Shown here: positions 46,585 to 57,779 of the stretch, piece by piece
Position numbering within the stretch: the first letter of the stretch is position 1
Layout of the letters: each line of letters starts with the position of its first letter
Assembly (NCBI GenBank): GCA_023548195.1
Contig: JAJHZJ010000413.1
Span: forward strand, 16,093,941-16,157,940
Length of the DNA: 64,000 nt
Source of the DNA: Bettongia penicillata ogilbyi
Taxonomy: Eukaryota > Chordata > Mammalia > Diprotodontia > Potoroidae
Direction: 5' to 3'
The notes under the pieces: generated by a model
The model's database searches: none
What the model was told of the DNA's origin: nothing
The model's input: the letters and a program-made list of their open reading frames with translations, nothing else
Made by a program: the position numbers and the translations under genes

Positions 46585-46760
46585 TTACTAATACAATATA
46601 TTTGATATATATAATGTATGCTATTATATGCTGTAGTATATAATAATCATATTCTTATATTCACTGTGTATACTATACTATGCTATATATAGTAAATGCA
46701 TATATGTGTGTATACATACATATATATGCATACGTATGTATGTACACACATATTAGAAAA
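46585..46760. repeat. TA/TATG-rich low-complexity DNA
   Basis: Degenerate TATA, CATA and TGTA units. Confidence 0.75.
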
Positions 46761-46871
46761 AGTTTACTGAAGTCTTGCAAAAAACAATAAGTATGAATTT
46801 TTGACCTGAGGAAACCCATAGCCTCAAAAGTCAAGTCAGTGCATCCTCAGAACAAAACTACATTCTCATTC

Positions 46872-46886
46872 ATTCTCATTCTCCTT

Positions 46887-46939
<53 letters not shown>

Positions 46940-46940
46940 A

Positions 46941-46974
<34 letters not shown>

Positions 46975-46975
46975 A
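46872..46975. repeat. Compound (CT)n-(CA)n microsatellite
   Basis: TTCTC units grade into about 25 CT units, then 'ttgaga', then about 14 CA units. The two halves are adjacent but distinct. Confidence 0.95.
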
Positions 46976-47494
46976 CTCCTTCTATATTCCACAATATTGT
47001 TGAAAAAAATTGGGAGAGGGGGAGGATACCTATGACTTCAAAGATGTGGATAAATCATTATGTGAAAACTCCAGTCTTCAACATACATTTAAATTTCTCT
47101 AATTTTCAACCTGAGAGAGTTGCCTGAGAGATTATGTCACCTGCCTTGTATATATGCTTTTCCATTTCCATTCTTTTTTCTCTAGAGGTTCATCTTACCT
47201 AAGTTTTCTAAGATTCTTTTCATCTCCTTACTTATTTCTTATTTTATGATAAATTTGTCTAACTCAAAGAGAGGGAAAGTCGAGGTACCTTTTTAGTACA
47301 GTTTTACTGTCTATTCCGTCCTGTGTCTCATAAATTTTGCTTTAAGAATTTGTATCCTATACCATTTGGTACATATATATTTAGGATTGATATTACTTCA
47401 TTGTCTCTGGTGCCTTTTAGCAATATGTGATCTCCCTGCTTATCCCTTTTAATTAGGTTTATTTTTTCTTTTTCTTTGTTCAGCATCATGATTG

Positions 47495-47739
47495 TATTTT
47501 TTGTTGCTGTTTTTTAGTCTTTCAGTCATATCTGACTCTTTATGACCCTACTGTCCATGGGATTTTCTTGGCAATTTCATTGAAGTGCTTTGGTATTTCC
47601 TTTTCCAATGGACGAAGGCAAAAAGAGGACAAATGACTTGTCCAGGATCACACAGCAAGTAACTTTCAGATGCTGGATTTTAACTCGTCTTTCCAAATCC
47701 AGCTCTAATGCTCTAGCCACTAAGCCATTAGATGCCCCT
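47495..47739 (-). mobile_element. CORE-SINE with RTE-type tail, inserted in L1-d
   Basis: The plus strand reads as reversed SINE: tail 'gtctttcagtcatatctgac' + 'tctttatgaccc', 'gggattttcttggcaatttc', the CORE ('gacttgtccaggatcacaca'), and a tRNA-like head ending 'ccactaagccattagatgcc'. ATGATTG flanks it at 47488-47494 and 47740-47746. Its tail matches BovB-type RTE 3' ends, such as the RTE at 28022. Confidence 0.82.
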
Positions 47740-47906
47740 ATGATTGCTACCCCTGTATTTTTTATATCAGCTAATACATAATAGATTGTGTTTCATTTCA
47801 TTTTAACTTTGTGTATGTCACTTTGATTCAAGTGTGTTTCTTGTAAACAACGCATTTTGGATTCCGGTTTCTAATACTTTCTGCTATTTCCTTCTGTTAT
47901 ATGGGT

Positions 47907-48572
47907 ATGATGGTAAGAAAAGTAGGATCTTTTGCTGTTTTTACTTCAGTTTAGTCAAGTGCCTCTGATTGAATCTTGCATTTATCAATCAAGAGTCTTT
48001 ACTAGGAGTAAAGTACAGAAATAAGAGTTTCTTTTACTAGAAACAGTATATGTATTTGTATTGTTAATGTGATTAAAGATCTTCCCCACTATTAATGAGC
48101 CTGGAAGATTTGTTGGAAGACCCCAGCCTTTTGTTAATGAGGCACTGGTTCTGAAGGGTGGTGATGGCCTCTGGCTGTAATAAAAGTATAAATACTCCGA
48201 GGGTGAGGTTTTGCTTTGGGGCTTACTGACTGAAAGTGTTTGGCCAGAGGAGGATCTGAGAAGCTGCTGAAGTTGTTGGTTCTTCCCTCTCTGGTAGCTA
48301 TGATCAGACAGTTGGACTCCTCTATTGATTTTTGATATATGAATTGATGTGATCAAACACCTGGAAGTCATGTCTGTTGATCTTTGATTTCCTCTGTATT
48401 TTCTCTGAAGTTCAAAGTGCTGACTTTTTCCCCTGAACTAGATGAACAATATATGTGCTTCATTAAAGGAGATTGTTAACCACTCAAAAGTTGTCTTTCC
48501 TTTTATAAATGCAGATCTAAAAACCTGTGATAGCAGACCCCCCTGTGGAGGTTGGGGTGCTTACTGTAACTG
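47907..48572 (+). mobile_element. Probable solo LTR (family not recognised), inserted in L1-d
   Basis: The L1-d sequence is continuous across this 666-bp block: '...ttctgttatatgggt' before it and 'gggtgaatcaatccaattca' after it align with adjacent L1-c sequence. TGGGT occurs at both borders (47902-47906, 48573-48577), a TSD length usual for LTR elements. Inside are a TATA-like 'agtataaata' (48185-48194) and ATTAAA (48462-48467) about 270 bases downstream, in plus orientation. The terminal TG...CA dinucleotides are not clear. There is no internal retroviral sequence, so it would be a solo LTR. Confidence 0.5.
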
Positions 48573-48794
48573 TGGGTGAATCAATCCAATTCACATTCAA
48601 AATTATAAGTACTGTGTATTTCCTTCCACCTTGCTCATCTTTCTCCTTGTCTTTTTATCTAGTTCATTTTAAGGCTTTTTCTGACCCATTCTTTCATTTG
48701 ACCTCCCTTTTATCACCTCTCTCGTTTTCCCTTGTCTCCTTCCCCTCCTGCTTCCCAATTAGGTAAGAGAGATTTCTATTGCCAATTGAATACA

Positions 48795-49600
48795 CATATA
48801 TTAAATATTCAGTTTTCCCTTGAAGGATTACACTCCTTTTTGTTGGGTAGATTTTACTTGGTTTTAATCACAGTTCTTTTGTCTTTCAGAATGTGATACT
48901 CTAATCCAGTAACACTATTTTAAGATGTAAGCTGCTACATTTTATGTGACCACAACCCTGGATCCACAATATTTCAATTGTTGCTATCTCACTGCCTCCA
49001 TTTTCAACTTGACCTGTGACCACAGTAATTTTGCAATAACATTCCTGAGAGTTTTCATTTGGGTATTTCTTTCAGGAGGTCATTAGTGAATTATATTAAT
49101 TTCCATTTTACTCTCTGCTTTTAGGATTTTGGAGCAGATTTCTTTGGTAATTTTCTGAAACATGGTGTCGAAGTTCTTTTTTTTTTTTAATGATGATGTT
49201 CAGGTAGTCCAATAATTCTTAAATTATCGCTCCTTGATCTCTTTTCCAGGTCAGTTGTTTTTTTTCCTAAGGAGATATTTCACATTTTCTTCTATTGTTT
49301 TTACTGTTTCTTGATGTCTTATGAAATCAATAGCTTCTACTTGCAGAAATATAATTTTTAAGGGATTATTTTCTTTAATAAGCTTTTGTACATCTTTTTT
49401 TCATTTGGCTAACTTGCTTTTTAAGATACTATTTTCTTCAGTATTTTTGAATCATTTTTGACTAAGTTCTTAATTGCCTTTTCATATTTTACCTTTGCTC
49501 TCATATCTTTACCTATTTTTCTTCTTGTTCTTTTTGATTTTAATTGGATTTTGAAAATCATTTCTTAACTCTTCCAGGTATTCTTTTATGGGCTTGTCTC
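48795..49600 (-). pseudogene. L1-d ORF1 remnant
   Basis: Reversed plus-strand sequence gives an L1 ORF1-like order. The C-terminal domain is near 48850-49060 and the RRM near 49100-49260 ('ccaataattcttaaattatc', 'gatctcttttccaggtcagt'). The coiled coil is at 49280-49470. No frame is open for long. Non-functional. Confidence 0.65.
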
Positions 49601-50230
49601 AAATTCACTTTTTTTCCCTTGAGGCTTTAGTTGGAGTTGTTTCAACTTCATTGTCTTCTGAGCTGCAACTTCATCTTTTCTGTCACCACAGTGGATTTTC
49701 ATGCACAGGTTTTTTTTGTTTTTTGTTTTTGTTTTTGTTTTTTTATCATTTCCCAATATACTTCTTGATTGATTATGTTAAAGTTGAGCTCTCTTCCCAC
49801 AGTTGGGGATAAAGATACGTTTCAGGCTTTTTAATGCAGTCATTTTTAGAGTTAGTCCTGAGGATTTGGAAGTTTTCACTGTTTCCAAGGTCATGGTTTG
49901 TGGGGTAAGGTGTGGTCATTGCTCTCCTGGTTTGCATTCTGGTCCTTACTCTGGAATGCTCCCTGCTCACTTGGGATTGGAATCAATAACTGCCACTTTC
50001 ATTCCCTCTTAAATGAAAGTGTTCCTCTCTGCCCTTGAACAATGACCTACGAATGGGTATAGACAATAGAATTGCTAAACAGTATCAGGTCATGTGTCCA
50101 CTGTTAGCATAGAAGTCTTCTAGAATCTCTTTCTGAAAAGTTGTCATGTTCCCTTACTGTCAGTGGCTTTAGAACTCCTGAAGCTTCTGTGGCCACCACC
50201 GAGTCCCAAAAATGCTCTTTCATTCATGTG

Positions 50231-50546
50231 GATTCCATGTGTACCTCCACCCTTCTGTCACATATTTATCTTTTCACCCTCCTAATTTATCTTCGAAGGG
50301 AAGAATGCCTCACTTTGGCCTGATAAATACTTGAAATTACTTGTCCCAGATGACCCGACCAATATGTGTAAACGTTAGGAATTGTACCATGTCCACCTGG
50401 CTCAGAGTCTATCCATCTATTCATAACCCTATATTGTTTCTCAGTTATGAAATAAAAAAAAGTCATGAGAATATAAACAAAACCCTGTCAATCTTGAGCC
50501 AATTTTCAATTTCTTCAATACTTTAAAAAGCTATTATGATATGACA
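50231..50546. other. Non-coding stretch before HAL1-C
   Basis: No supported gene. Ends with TGAT at 50547, which may belong to an imperfect HAL1-C TSD (compare TGATTTATTTAA at 53372-53383). Confidence 0.35.
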
Positions 50547-51378
50547 TGATATATTTATTTATTTATTTAACTTTTTACATTCATTTTCACAAAATTTCGG
50601 GTTCCAAATTTTCTCCCAATTTGTCCCCTCCCCCCACCCAATACACCGAGCATTCTAATTTCCCCTATCACCAATCTGCCCTCTCTTCTATCATCCCTCC
50701 CTTCTCTTGTCCCCATCTTCTCTTTTATCCTGTAGAGCCAGATAATTTTCTATTCTTCATTGCCTGTATGTCTTATTTCCTAGTAGCAAGAACAATACTC
50801 AACAGTTGTTCCTAAAACTTTGACTTCTAACTTCTCCCCACGCCTCCCTCCTTACTCATTCCCTTTGACAAGACAGGCAATTCAATATAGGTCATATCTG
50901 TGTAGTTTTGCAAGTGACTTCCATAATAGTCATGTTGTGTAAGACTGACTATATTTCCCTCCATCCTATCCTGCCCCTCTTTGCTTCTATTCTCTCTTTT
51001 GATCCTGTCCCTCCCCAAGAGTGTTGATTTCAAATTGCTCCCTCCTCCCATTGGCCTCCCTTCCATTATCCCCTCCACCCTGCTTATCCCTTTCTCCCCC
51101 ACTTTCTCCCCCACTTGTAAGATAGGTTTTCATACCAAAATGAGTGTGCATTTTATTCTTTCCTTTAGTCAAATGTGATGAGAGTAAACTTCATGTTTTT
51201 CTCTCAGTTCCCCTTTTTTTCCCTCCACTAAAAAGTCTCCTGTCTCCCTCTCCTATAAGAGATAATTTCCCCATTCTATTTCTCCCTCTCTCCTCCCAAA
51301 ACATCTCTCTCACCGTTTACCTTCATTTTTTTAACATATCATCCCATTCTATTCACTTTACTCTGTGCTCTCTGTCTC

Positions 51379-51434
51379 TGTGTGTGCACGCACATGTGTA
51401 TGTGTAGGAGTGTGCGCATGCATGTGTGTGCGTA

Positions 51435-51474
<40 letters not shown>
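51379..51474. repeat. (TG)n microsatellite inside HAL1-C
   Basis: A mixed TG/CG/CA alternating tract ending in about 17 TG units, at the same position in the element as 20315-20365 in HAL1-A. It is element-borne. Confidence 0.9.
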
Positions 51475-51476
<2 letters not shown>

Positions 51477-51608
51477 GCCACCAACTACACAGATACTCAA
51501 AAGTTTCAAGAGTTACAAATATTGTCTTTCCATGTAGGAATGTAAACAGTTCAACTTTACTAAGTCCCTTATGACTTCTCTTTGCTGTTTACCTTTTCAT
51601 GCTTCTAT

Positions 51609-52699
51609 TCATTCTTGTGTTTGAAAGTCAAATTTTCTTTTCAGCTCTGGTCTTTTCATCAAGAATACTTGATAGTCCTCTATTTCATTGAATGACCATT
51701 TTTTCCCCTGAAGTATTATACTCAGTTTTGCTGAGTAGGTGATTCATGGTTTTAGTCCTAGTTACTTTGACTTCTGGAATATCATATTCCACACCCTTCA
51801 ATCCCTTAATGCTAGATCTTTAGTTATCCTGATTGCATTTCCACAATACTGGAATTGTTTCTTTCTAGTTGCTTGCAATATATTCTCATTGACCTGGGAA
51901 TTCTCGAATTTGGCCACAATGTTCCTAGGAGTTTCTCTTTTTGGATCTCTTTCAGGTGGTGATTAATGGATTCATTGAATACTTATTTTGCCCTCTGGTT
52001 CTAGAATATCAGGGAAGTTTTCCTTGACAATTTCATGAAAGATGATGTCTAGGCTCTTTTTTGATCATGACTTTCAGGTAGTCCCATAATTTTTAAATTG
52101 TCTCTCCTGGATCTATTTTCCAGGTCAGTTGTTTTTCCAATGAGATATTTCACATTCTCTTCCACTTTTTCATTCTTTTGGTTTTGTTTTATGATTTCTT
52201 GGTTTCTCATGAAGTCATTAGCCTCCATGTGTTCCATTCTAATTTTGAAAGAACCATTTTCTTCAGTGAGCCTTTGAACCTCTTTTTCCATTTGGCTAAT
52301 TCTGCATTTGAAAGCATTCTTCTCCTCATTGGCTTTTTTAACCTCTTTTGCCAATTGAGTGAGCCTATTTTTCAAGGTGTTATTTTCTTCAGCATTTTTT
52401 TGGGTCTCCTTTAGCAACGTGTTGACCTACTTTTCATGCTTTTCTTGCATCTCTCTCATTTCTATTCCCAGTTTTTCCTCCACCTCTGTAATTTGATTTT
52501 CAAAATCCTCTTTGAGTTCTTCCATGGCCTGAGCCCACTGAATATTTATTTTTTATGTTTGGCATATAGAAGCTTTGACTTCTATGTCTTTCCCTGATGG
52601 TAAGCATTGTTATTCCTCATCAGAAAAGATGAGGGGAGATATCTGTTCACCAAGAAAGTATCCCCTCTATTGTCTTATTTTTTTCCCTTTTCTGGGCAT
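51609..52699 (-). pseudogene. HAL1-C ORF1 (broken)
   Basis: L1 ORF1p-like. The start ATG at 52699 corresponds to the HAL1-A start. Block 52417-52049 has the coiled coil ('LKNRLTQLAKEVKKANEEK', 'QMEKEVQRLTEENGSFKI') and the start of the RRM ('DLENRSRRDNLKIMGLPE'), then a frame break at 'SHDQKRA', where one base appears to have been lost. The remainder continues in other frames to a TGA at about 51609. Same architecture and length as HAL1-A ORF1. Non-functional. Confidence 0.85.
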
Positions 52700-53371
52700 T
52701 TTCCCAGCCAGTTACTTGACTTCTGAGATTCCTCTCCATACCCACCTTGCCTCCAGATCTGCCCAGCTAGTGCTTGGGGTCTGAGAGTCAAATGCCAGTT
52801 CCCAGCCTCAGGACTTTCAGTGGGGGCAGGGCTGCTATTCAGTAAGATTAAGTTCAGGTGCTCAGGTGGGGGCAGGGCTGCCAGAAGGGTCTCAGTTCCC
52901 TCTGGGGGTTTATGAAGAGATCTGCAATAATGGATATGAGCTCCTGCCTGCTTTGTGAGCTGCTGTCTCCTTTTGCCTCTGCTGCTGCCTCCTGCAGGGG
53001 CCTGAGTTATAGAGACCCCTTGCTCCCCTCTTGGCCAGCCAAAAGGGCTCTATCACTGACCTTCATGCCTGCGGGTGGAGGGACCTGCAGGGCCACTGGA
53101 GATTCCATCCCTAAAGCCTGCTCGGATCTGCTCTTCTTGGTGTCGCACAGCCAAGGTAGGGCTGGGCTCTGCTCCAGGTCCCATGTGTGATGGACCTTTG
53201 GTGTCGATTTTTCAGGTCTCTCAGGAACAGAAATCTCCTCCACTCTGTTGCTGTGTGGCTTCTGTTGCTCCAGAATTTGTTGGGAATTCTTTTTTACAGG
53301 TATTTTATGGGCTATGGGTTAGGAGCTAGCATATGTGAATCTTTGTACTCCACCATTTTGGCTCCTCCCCC
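52700..53371 (-). promoter_or_regulatory. HAL1-C 5' UTR / internal promoter region
   Basis: GC-rich, homologous to the HAL1-A 5' UTR. The sense 5' end GGAGCCAAAATGGTGG keeps the ATGG core of the YY1-like motif. Activity is inferred. Confidence 0.6.
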
Positions 53372-53383
53372 TGATTTATTTAA

Positions 53384-54289
53384 TTTTTGAAAATATATAT
53401 AAACTTTTCCCTTGTAACTTTTCTATCAGATACTGAAAACAATGAATTATAAACTTCAGTATTACTGATTTAGTTGTCTCTTCTCCCCATTGAGTTCACC
53501 ATCTAAATTAGACATAGACTGTATTTTGTGGTTGATAGTCACTCTCAAGTACTCCAAGAATTACTCAAGATTAACTATGAAATAGAAATGAGTTCGAAAT
53601 CTTTGATCATCTTTAACAGAAGTCACCATAATGAATATCTGAGGAGCAAGTAGTGGATGAAAAATAACCATAGAAAGGAAAGAATGAGACAGTTCAATGC
53701 CTGGGTTTTCCAGATAACTGAGATTCATCATTGAATCCACTTAGAGTTAATATAGGTGCCACCCAAATTCTTATTAATATCTGTAGGTAGATGTGCTGTA
53801 TGTGTGTAAAACAGGTGTAAACACACAACTGTTCTAATTCACTTTAGAAAAATAGAAAAGCAATAAAAAAAATGTAAATTGCTTTACTAAAGTATGTTGT
53901 CTTAGATCCACAATATTGTTAAAATTTCAGCATTCCCTAGTAACTTTTTCATTCTGTTTGTCTTTTCTTCTACATATTCTACTGATATTTTGCTTGCTTT
54001 TTTCTGTTAGTTGGGTGTCCAGCAACGTATTTTTTTTCTTTGTAAGAATTGAGATATAATACCTTTGATTGCTTTATTCTTTCTATTAAAGAAAAATGAT
54101 CTGTCCTCATACCCTTTTACCATCTCTCATCTCCACTCTTAGTAAAGTAATTAGAAAAATATCTGTAACATAGTAGGAACTTTATAAATATGGGTGCCAT
54201 CTCTCTTCCCCTCTCCCTTTTACTCTAACTTCCAATCTCTTTCCAGCCTCCTTAAATACACTGTATCTGACAAAGGGATAGAAAACCAG
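53384..54289. other. Non-coding stretch, nothing recognised
   Basis: AT-rich with no supported gene. Confidence 0.4.
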
Positions 54290-54640
54290 AGAAATTTAAA
54301 ATCTACAATTGGAAGAAACCTCAGAGGTCAAGTGGTCTAGTGCACACATTTAAAAAAAGAATCCTGTTGACATCATACTTGAAAAATAGATATTGAAGCT
54401 TTTCTTAAAAACTGTCAGAAGAGATAACCCAGTACGTCTTGAAGTAGCCCATTCCACTTTGGGACAACACTGCTTACTAGGAAGTTTTCCCTTATTTCAA
54501 GGTAAAATTTGCTTTTGCAAATCCAACTTATTTCTCCACATTTGAGCCTCTGGGACCCAATCAAACATTCCCAACAATTGCAATAATGTCACATCATCCC
54601 TAAGGATTCTTTTTTCCGAGGTCCTTCAACTTAATTAATA
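54290..54640 (-). mobile_element. CR1/L3-type LINE 3' region, antisense
   Basis: 'gaagaaacctcagaggtcaa', 'agtagcccattccactttgg', 'ctaggaagttttcccttatt' and 'ttgcttttgcaaatccaact' are in the reversed CR1/L3 order. This is the opposite orientation of 7255-7540. Confidence 0.6.
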
Positions 54641-55264
54641 GAAAAAAGAACTGCTATTGACAGCATTGTCAACAGCAATGAAATTCTCTAAAGATATTTA
54701 AACAGGTAAAACTGATGGATACAATTATTTTTTCTCCAACTCGATATCTGACTTGTGATTTCCATATCATGAGGTTCAGTGAGATAAATTTTTTTCTTCA
54801 TTGCCCTTTTCATTGACATCAGCCCTGGGCAAAATTCTAACATAAGAAACCACTCTGTCTTCTTATTTTCCTTCCCTAACCTACTTCTCTCTCCTACTGC
54901 TTTCCATAACACCACGATACACGGTATCCCTGATAATCCTAACTAAAGTGATTCCTGCCGAACTCCCAGAAATATTTAGATTCTAATGGGGGGAGAGAGG
55001 GTCCTAGAACAACAACAAAAATATATGATAATGATGGGACATGGGATTTCATTATTGAAAAGAAGATATGAGTCATATTCAACTGTTTCATCAACAGCCA
55101 CAGAAGATCCTAGCATGGAAAACATCAACAGCAACATCATGGTACAATGCTCAGGGATAGTAAGTCCTTAAGCTTCATTAAAAACCAAAAGTGGAAATAA
55201 TACCTCCAGTCAAGGAGCTCATTCTTTACAAGGGAAAAACAACATATAGAGATTATTAAATAAT
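54641..55264. other. Non-coding stretch, nothing recognised
   Basis: No supported gene. Confidence 0.4.
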
Positions 55265-55530
55265 ACTAATAGCAGGTACTTGTGTATTACTTTACTTTTT
55301 AGCAAGTATGTTATTTAAATTAACTTATTTGACTCTCACAACAGTTTTATGAAGTAGTAAATGTTATTATTATTATCCCCATTCTAAAGCTGAGGAGGCT
55401 GAAGCAGACAAAGTTTAAGATGTTTGTTCAGGGTCACACAATTAGCAAGTATCTGATGCTGAATTTTAATTCCGCATAGAATTTGAACTCTATAGTCTAT
55501 ACAGACTCCATATATTGTACCCCGTAGTTG
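55265..55530 (-). mobile_element. MIR, reversed
   Basis: 'gactctcacaacagttttat', 'attattatccccattctaaa', 'gctgaggaggctgaagcaga' and 'ttcagggtcacacaattagc' give a clear reversed MIR. Confidence 0.75.
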
Positions 55531-55584
55531 CCTTTTTTAATGTGGATTTGTACATAGTTCCTCACCATTCAAGACAATTTATCT

Positions 55585-55840
55585 CGTATAAAGCTAGAGA
55601 ATTTCTAGTCTTTGGGTGAGAGAAGTCAAGGATATATCTCTCAAGTGATCAGGAGCAGATACAAAGAAATAATTTTATGATATGAGGTAGCAAGGGAATT
55701 GAACTGTATATTTCATTATTAGACTAAATCATTAGGTGATGTACGTCCATTGAAAAGGGGCCATTCTCTTCTGGGGCAGGGCAGTCCTTTAGAGGGCCTG
55801 TTTATCTCATTATGATGGCAGGAAAGGCCAAAGCTGAATA
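55585..55840. repeat. Unidentified direct repeat, copy 1
   Basis: About 250 bp whose motifs recur in the same order and orientation at 57780-58075. Examples are 'agcaagggaattgaactgta' against 'aacaagggacttgaattata', and 'ggtgatgtacgtccattgaa' against 'agatgatgtatatctgttga'. 'ccattctcttctggggcagg' pairs with 'cagttctcttctagggaaag', and 'atgatggcaggaaaggccaa' with 'gaatggtgggaaatctacgt'. I recognise no family. Confidence 0.65.
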
Positions 55841-56594
55841 AATGGATAAATGAAGGAAGGAAGAATGAATGAAAAAAAATAAGCTCTTGCTGTGAGACAA
55901 TCACATTACTAAGCATTAACTATACGAAATGAAAAGATTAGTCAGTCCTTTTCCTTATGGAAGATACATTTGAATGGAGGAGAGAATACCAAAAAAGAAA
56001 TGACTAGTGAGAGGAAAATCAGTGATTGACATACCTTCTCAGGAAATAATGATCGTATTGATTTTTTTAAGATCGCTGAATTATGGAGGAGGCCATGTGT
56101 GCTATGACAATGTAGATGATGAGATGATGGCTAGGAATTAAAAGAAAGCATGGCTTGGCTATAATCATATAGAATGGATCATATGAGGCCCTCTCACATG
56201 AAAAAAGTGCCAGTCATTGGGACAAAGACTTAGCACATTGTTTCCGAAATTCAAACTGTTCCAGAATGGAATGACCCATCAGTTGACAACCTTGGGTAAC
56301 TGAAAGAATACTGGGTATGCATTACTAATATTGGAATATCAAAAGAAAGTATGAGTTAATGGGGGAAACATAATGGGTACAATTGCATAGTATTTTCCCA
56401 TAAGTAACCATAGTTATGCACAAATGAAAAGAACTTCATGAATCTTATATGAACTTGTAGTGTAAAACAAACAGGAATAAGAAAATATACAATAATGTTA
56501 GGGAAAAAATAATAAAGGCAATCATGCCTGCTGTCAATGCAAAGATTAAATCTTTTCCAGAGAACTAAGGGAATGTGTGTCATTTCAGAGGAGA
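55841..56594. other. Non-coding stretch, nothing recognised
   Basis: Sits between the two direct repeats. No retroviral or transposase sequence is recognisable. Confidence 0.4.
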
Positions 56595-56760
56595 GAAACT
56601 TTTAGATATCTAATACAACCTCTTCATTTTACAGATGAGAACATTTAAGCTCAGAGTCAAGTGACATTTCTCAAGGTCACACTGTTGGTAACAGATTCAT
56701 TTAAACCCAAGTTCTCTGATTCCAAATACAGTGGCCTTTCCAGTACATTGTGAGGTAGGG
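56595..56760 (-). mobile_element. MIR-like remnant, reversed
   Basis: 'cctcttcattttacagatga' and 'tttctcaaggtcacactgtt' are the reversed CORE motif. Confidence 0.55.
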
Positions 56761-57779
56761 AACCGAAAGTTTGGAAGGAAGGACATAGCTTTGTCAGGCC
56801 TAATCAAAGTGTCCACTGGTTTTATTTCACTGACTCCAAATTCAGTGTTTTGCTTTTTCTTTACATGGGAATATGAGGGACTATTGGCTTAAAAGGAAGC
56901 ATACATTATCAAACATGACCAACATGTCAGCTTGTTTTGTTTATTTTCTATGTTATTATAGTGTTCCATGGGTTGGCTAGGAGAAGTACCTAAAGAAATT
57001 ACTGCTATGTTTTTTTAAAAAGTATCATCAAAATATTTTTAAAATTAAAATAAACTGAAAATTTATGCAAAAGTAATAAGCAAATGTATATTTTCAGTCA
57101 AGAATTCTGATACTTATTTTAAAAAAAAAGCTAATGCAGATTAACTAAAAACTTGAGAAAAGGAGCATCATTTTTAAGTGGGCTATGAACCATGAATAAG
57201 ATCAAATTATAAATTGAGTAAAATAATCAAATGAACAGCTTTGCTTTGTTTTCGAGCACTTTCAATAATTCAAAATTTCCATGCACTATCTTGAGTTGTT
57301 GTGGAGAAAGATAAAGGTAATTTCCTGATCACCAGATGAATTTACAGGGCATTCAGGATGTCCACTTGTACATTTAGAACTTGCTGGAGACATTTTCTTA
57401 GCTTCTTAGCCCTGTGTTGGAACTGCCAGCAAGATGAACTGGGACGTGTTGGGCCATATACAAGAGCCTTGTAAAACATGGTTTTCAATCAATGGAACTC
57501 CTCAAGATTCTTTGGAGTTCAGATACTTTGTAAGAGGAACCATCTCTCTTCTGGTTGATAAAACCCAAGTTGGCAGTTCTTTTTGACATATTTTTTTTGC
57601 CTTTTCCCTCTGCATTTTTTTCAGAGTTATATGGAAGTCTGAGTCATTAACATACGTCCTGAAGCAGCAACAGGTTCACATTCACTCATAGATTTTGACA
57701 ATAGTTAGTAAATGATATTGTTGCTAAAACAAAAATTTGAATTCTCAACTTGCTCCTTGCACATTTGAGAGTTTAAAAT
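56761..57779. other. Non-coding stretch, nothing recognised
   Basis: No supported gene or named repeat. Confidence 0.4.

Larger units (their letters stand above)
47170..50230 (-). mobile_element. L1-d: old L1, endonuclease to 5' UTR, with two insertions
   Basis: Sequence parallel to L1-c 41790-44500 but strongly decayed. The endonuclease region is 47170-47906 ('ttgtatcctataccatttgg', 'ggtgccttttagcaatatgt', 'gtgtgtttcttgtaaacaac'), then a short spacer (48574-48790), and ORF1 (about 48795-49600) with its coiled coil ('ttttcatttggctaacttgc'). A probable 5' UTR runs to about 50230 with uncertain end. It is interrupted by a CORE-SINE (47495-47739) and a probable LTR (47907-48572). Confidence 0.72.
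50551..53371 (-). mobile_element. HAL1-C: near-full-length half-L1
   Basis: About 2.8 kb, same orientation as HAL1-A and visibly very similar to it, with near-identical 3' ends at 50575-50720 and 19500-19670. Sense strand: 'GGAGCCAAAATGGTGGAGTA' 5' end at 53367, a GC-rich 5' UTR to 52700, ORF1 (52699 to about 51609), a 3' UTR with a TG/CA repeat (51379-51474) and G-runs, and an A-rich end. No ORF2. The TSD is imperfect. Confidence 0.85.
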
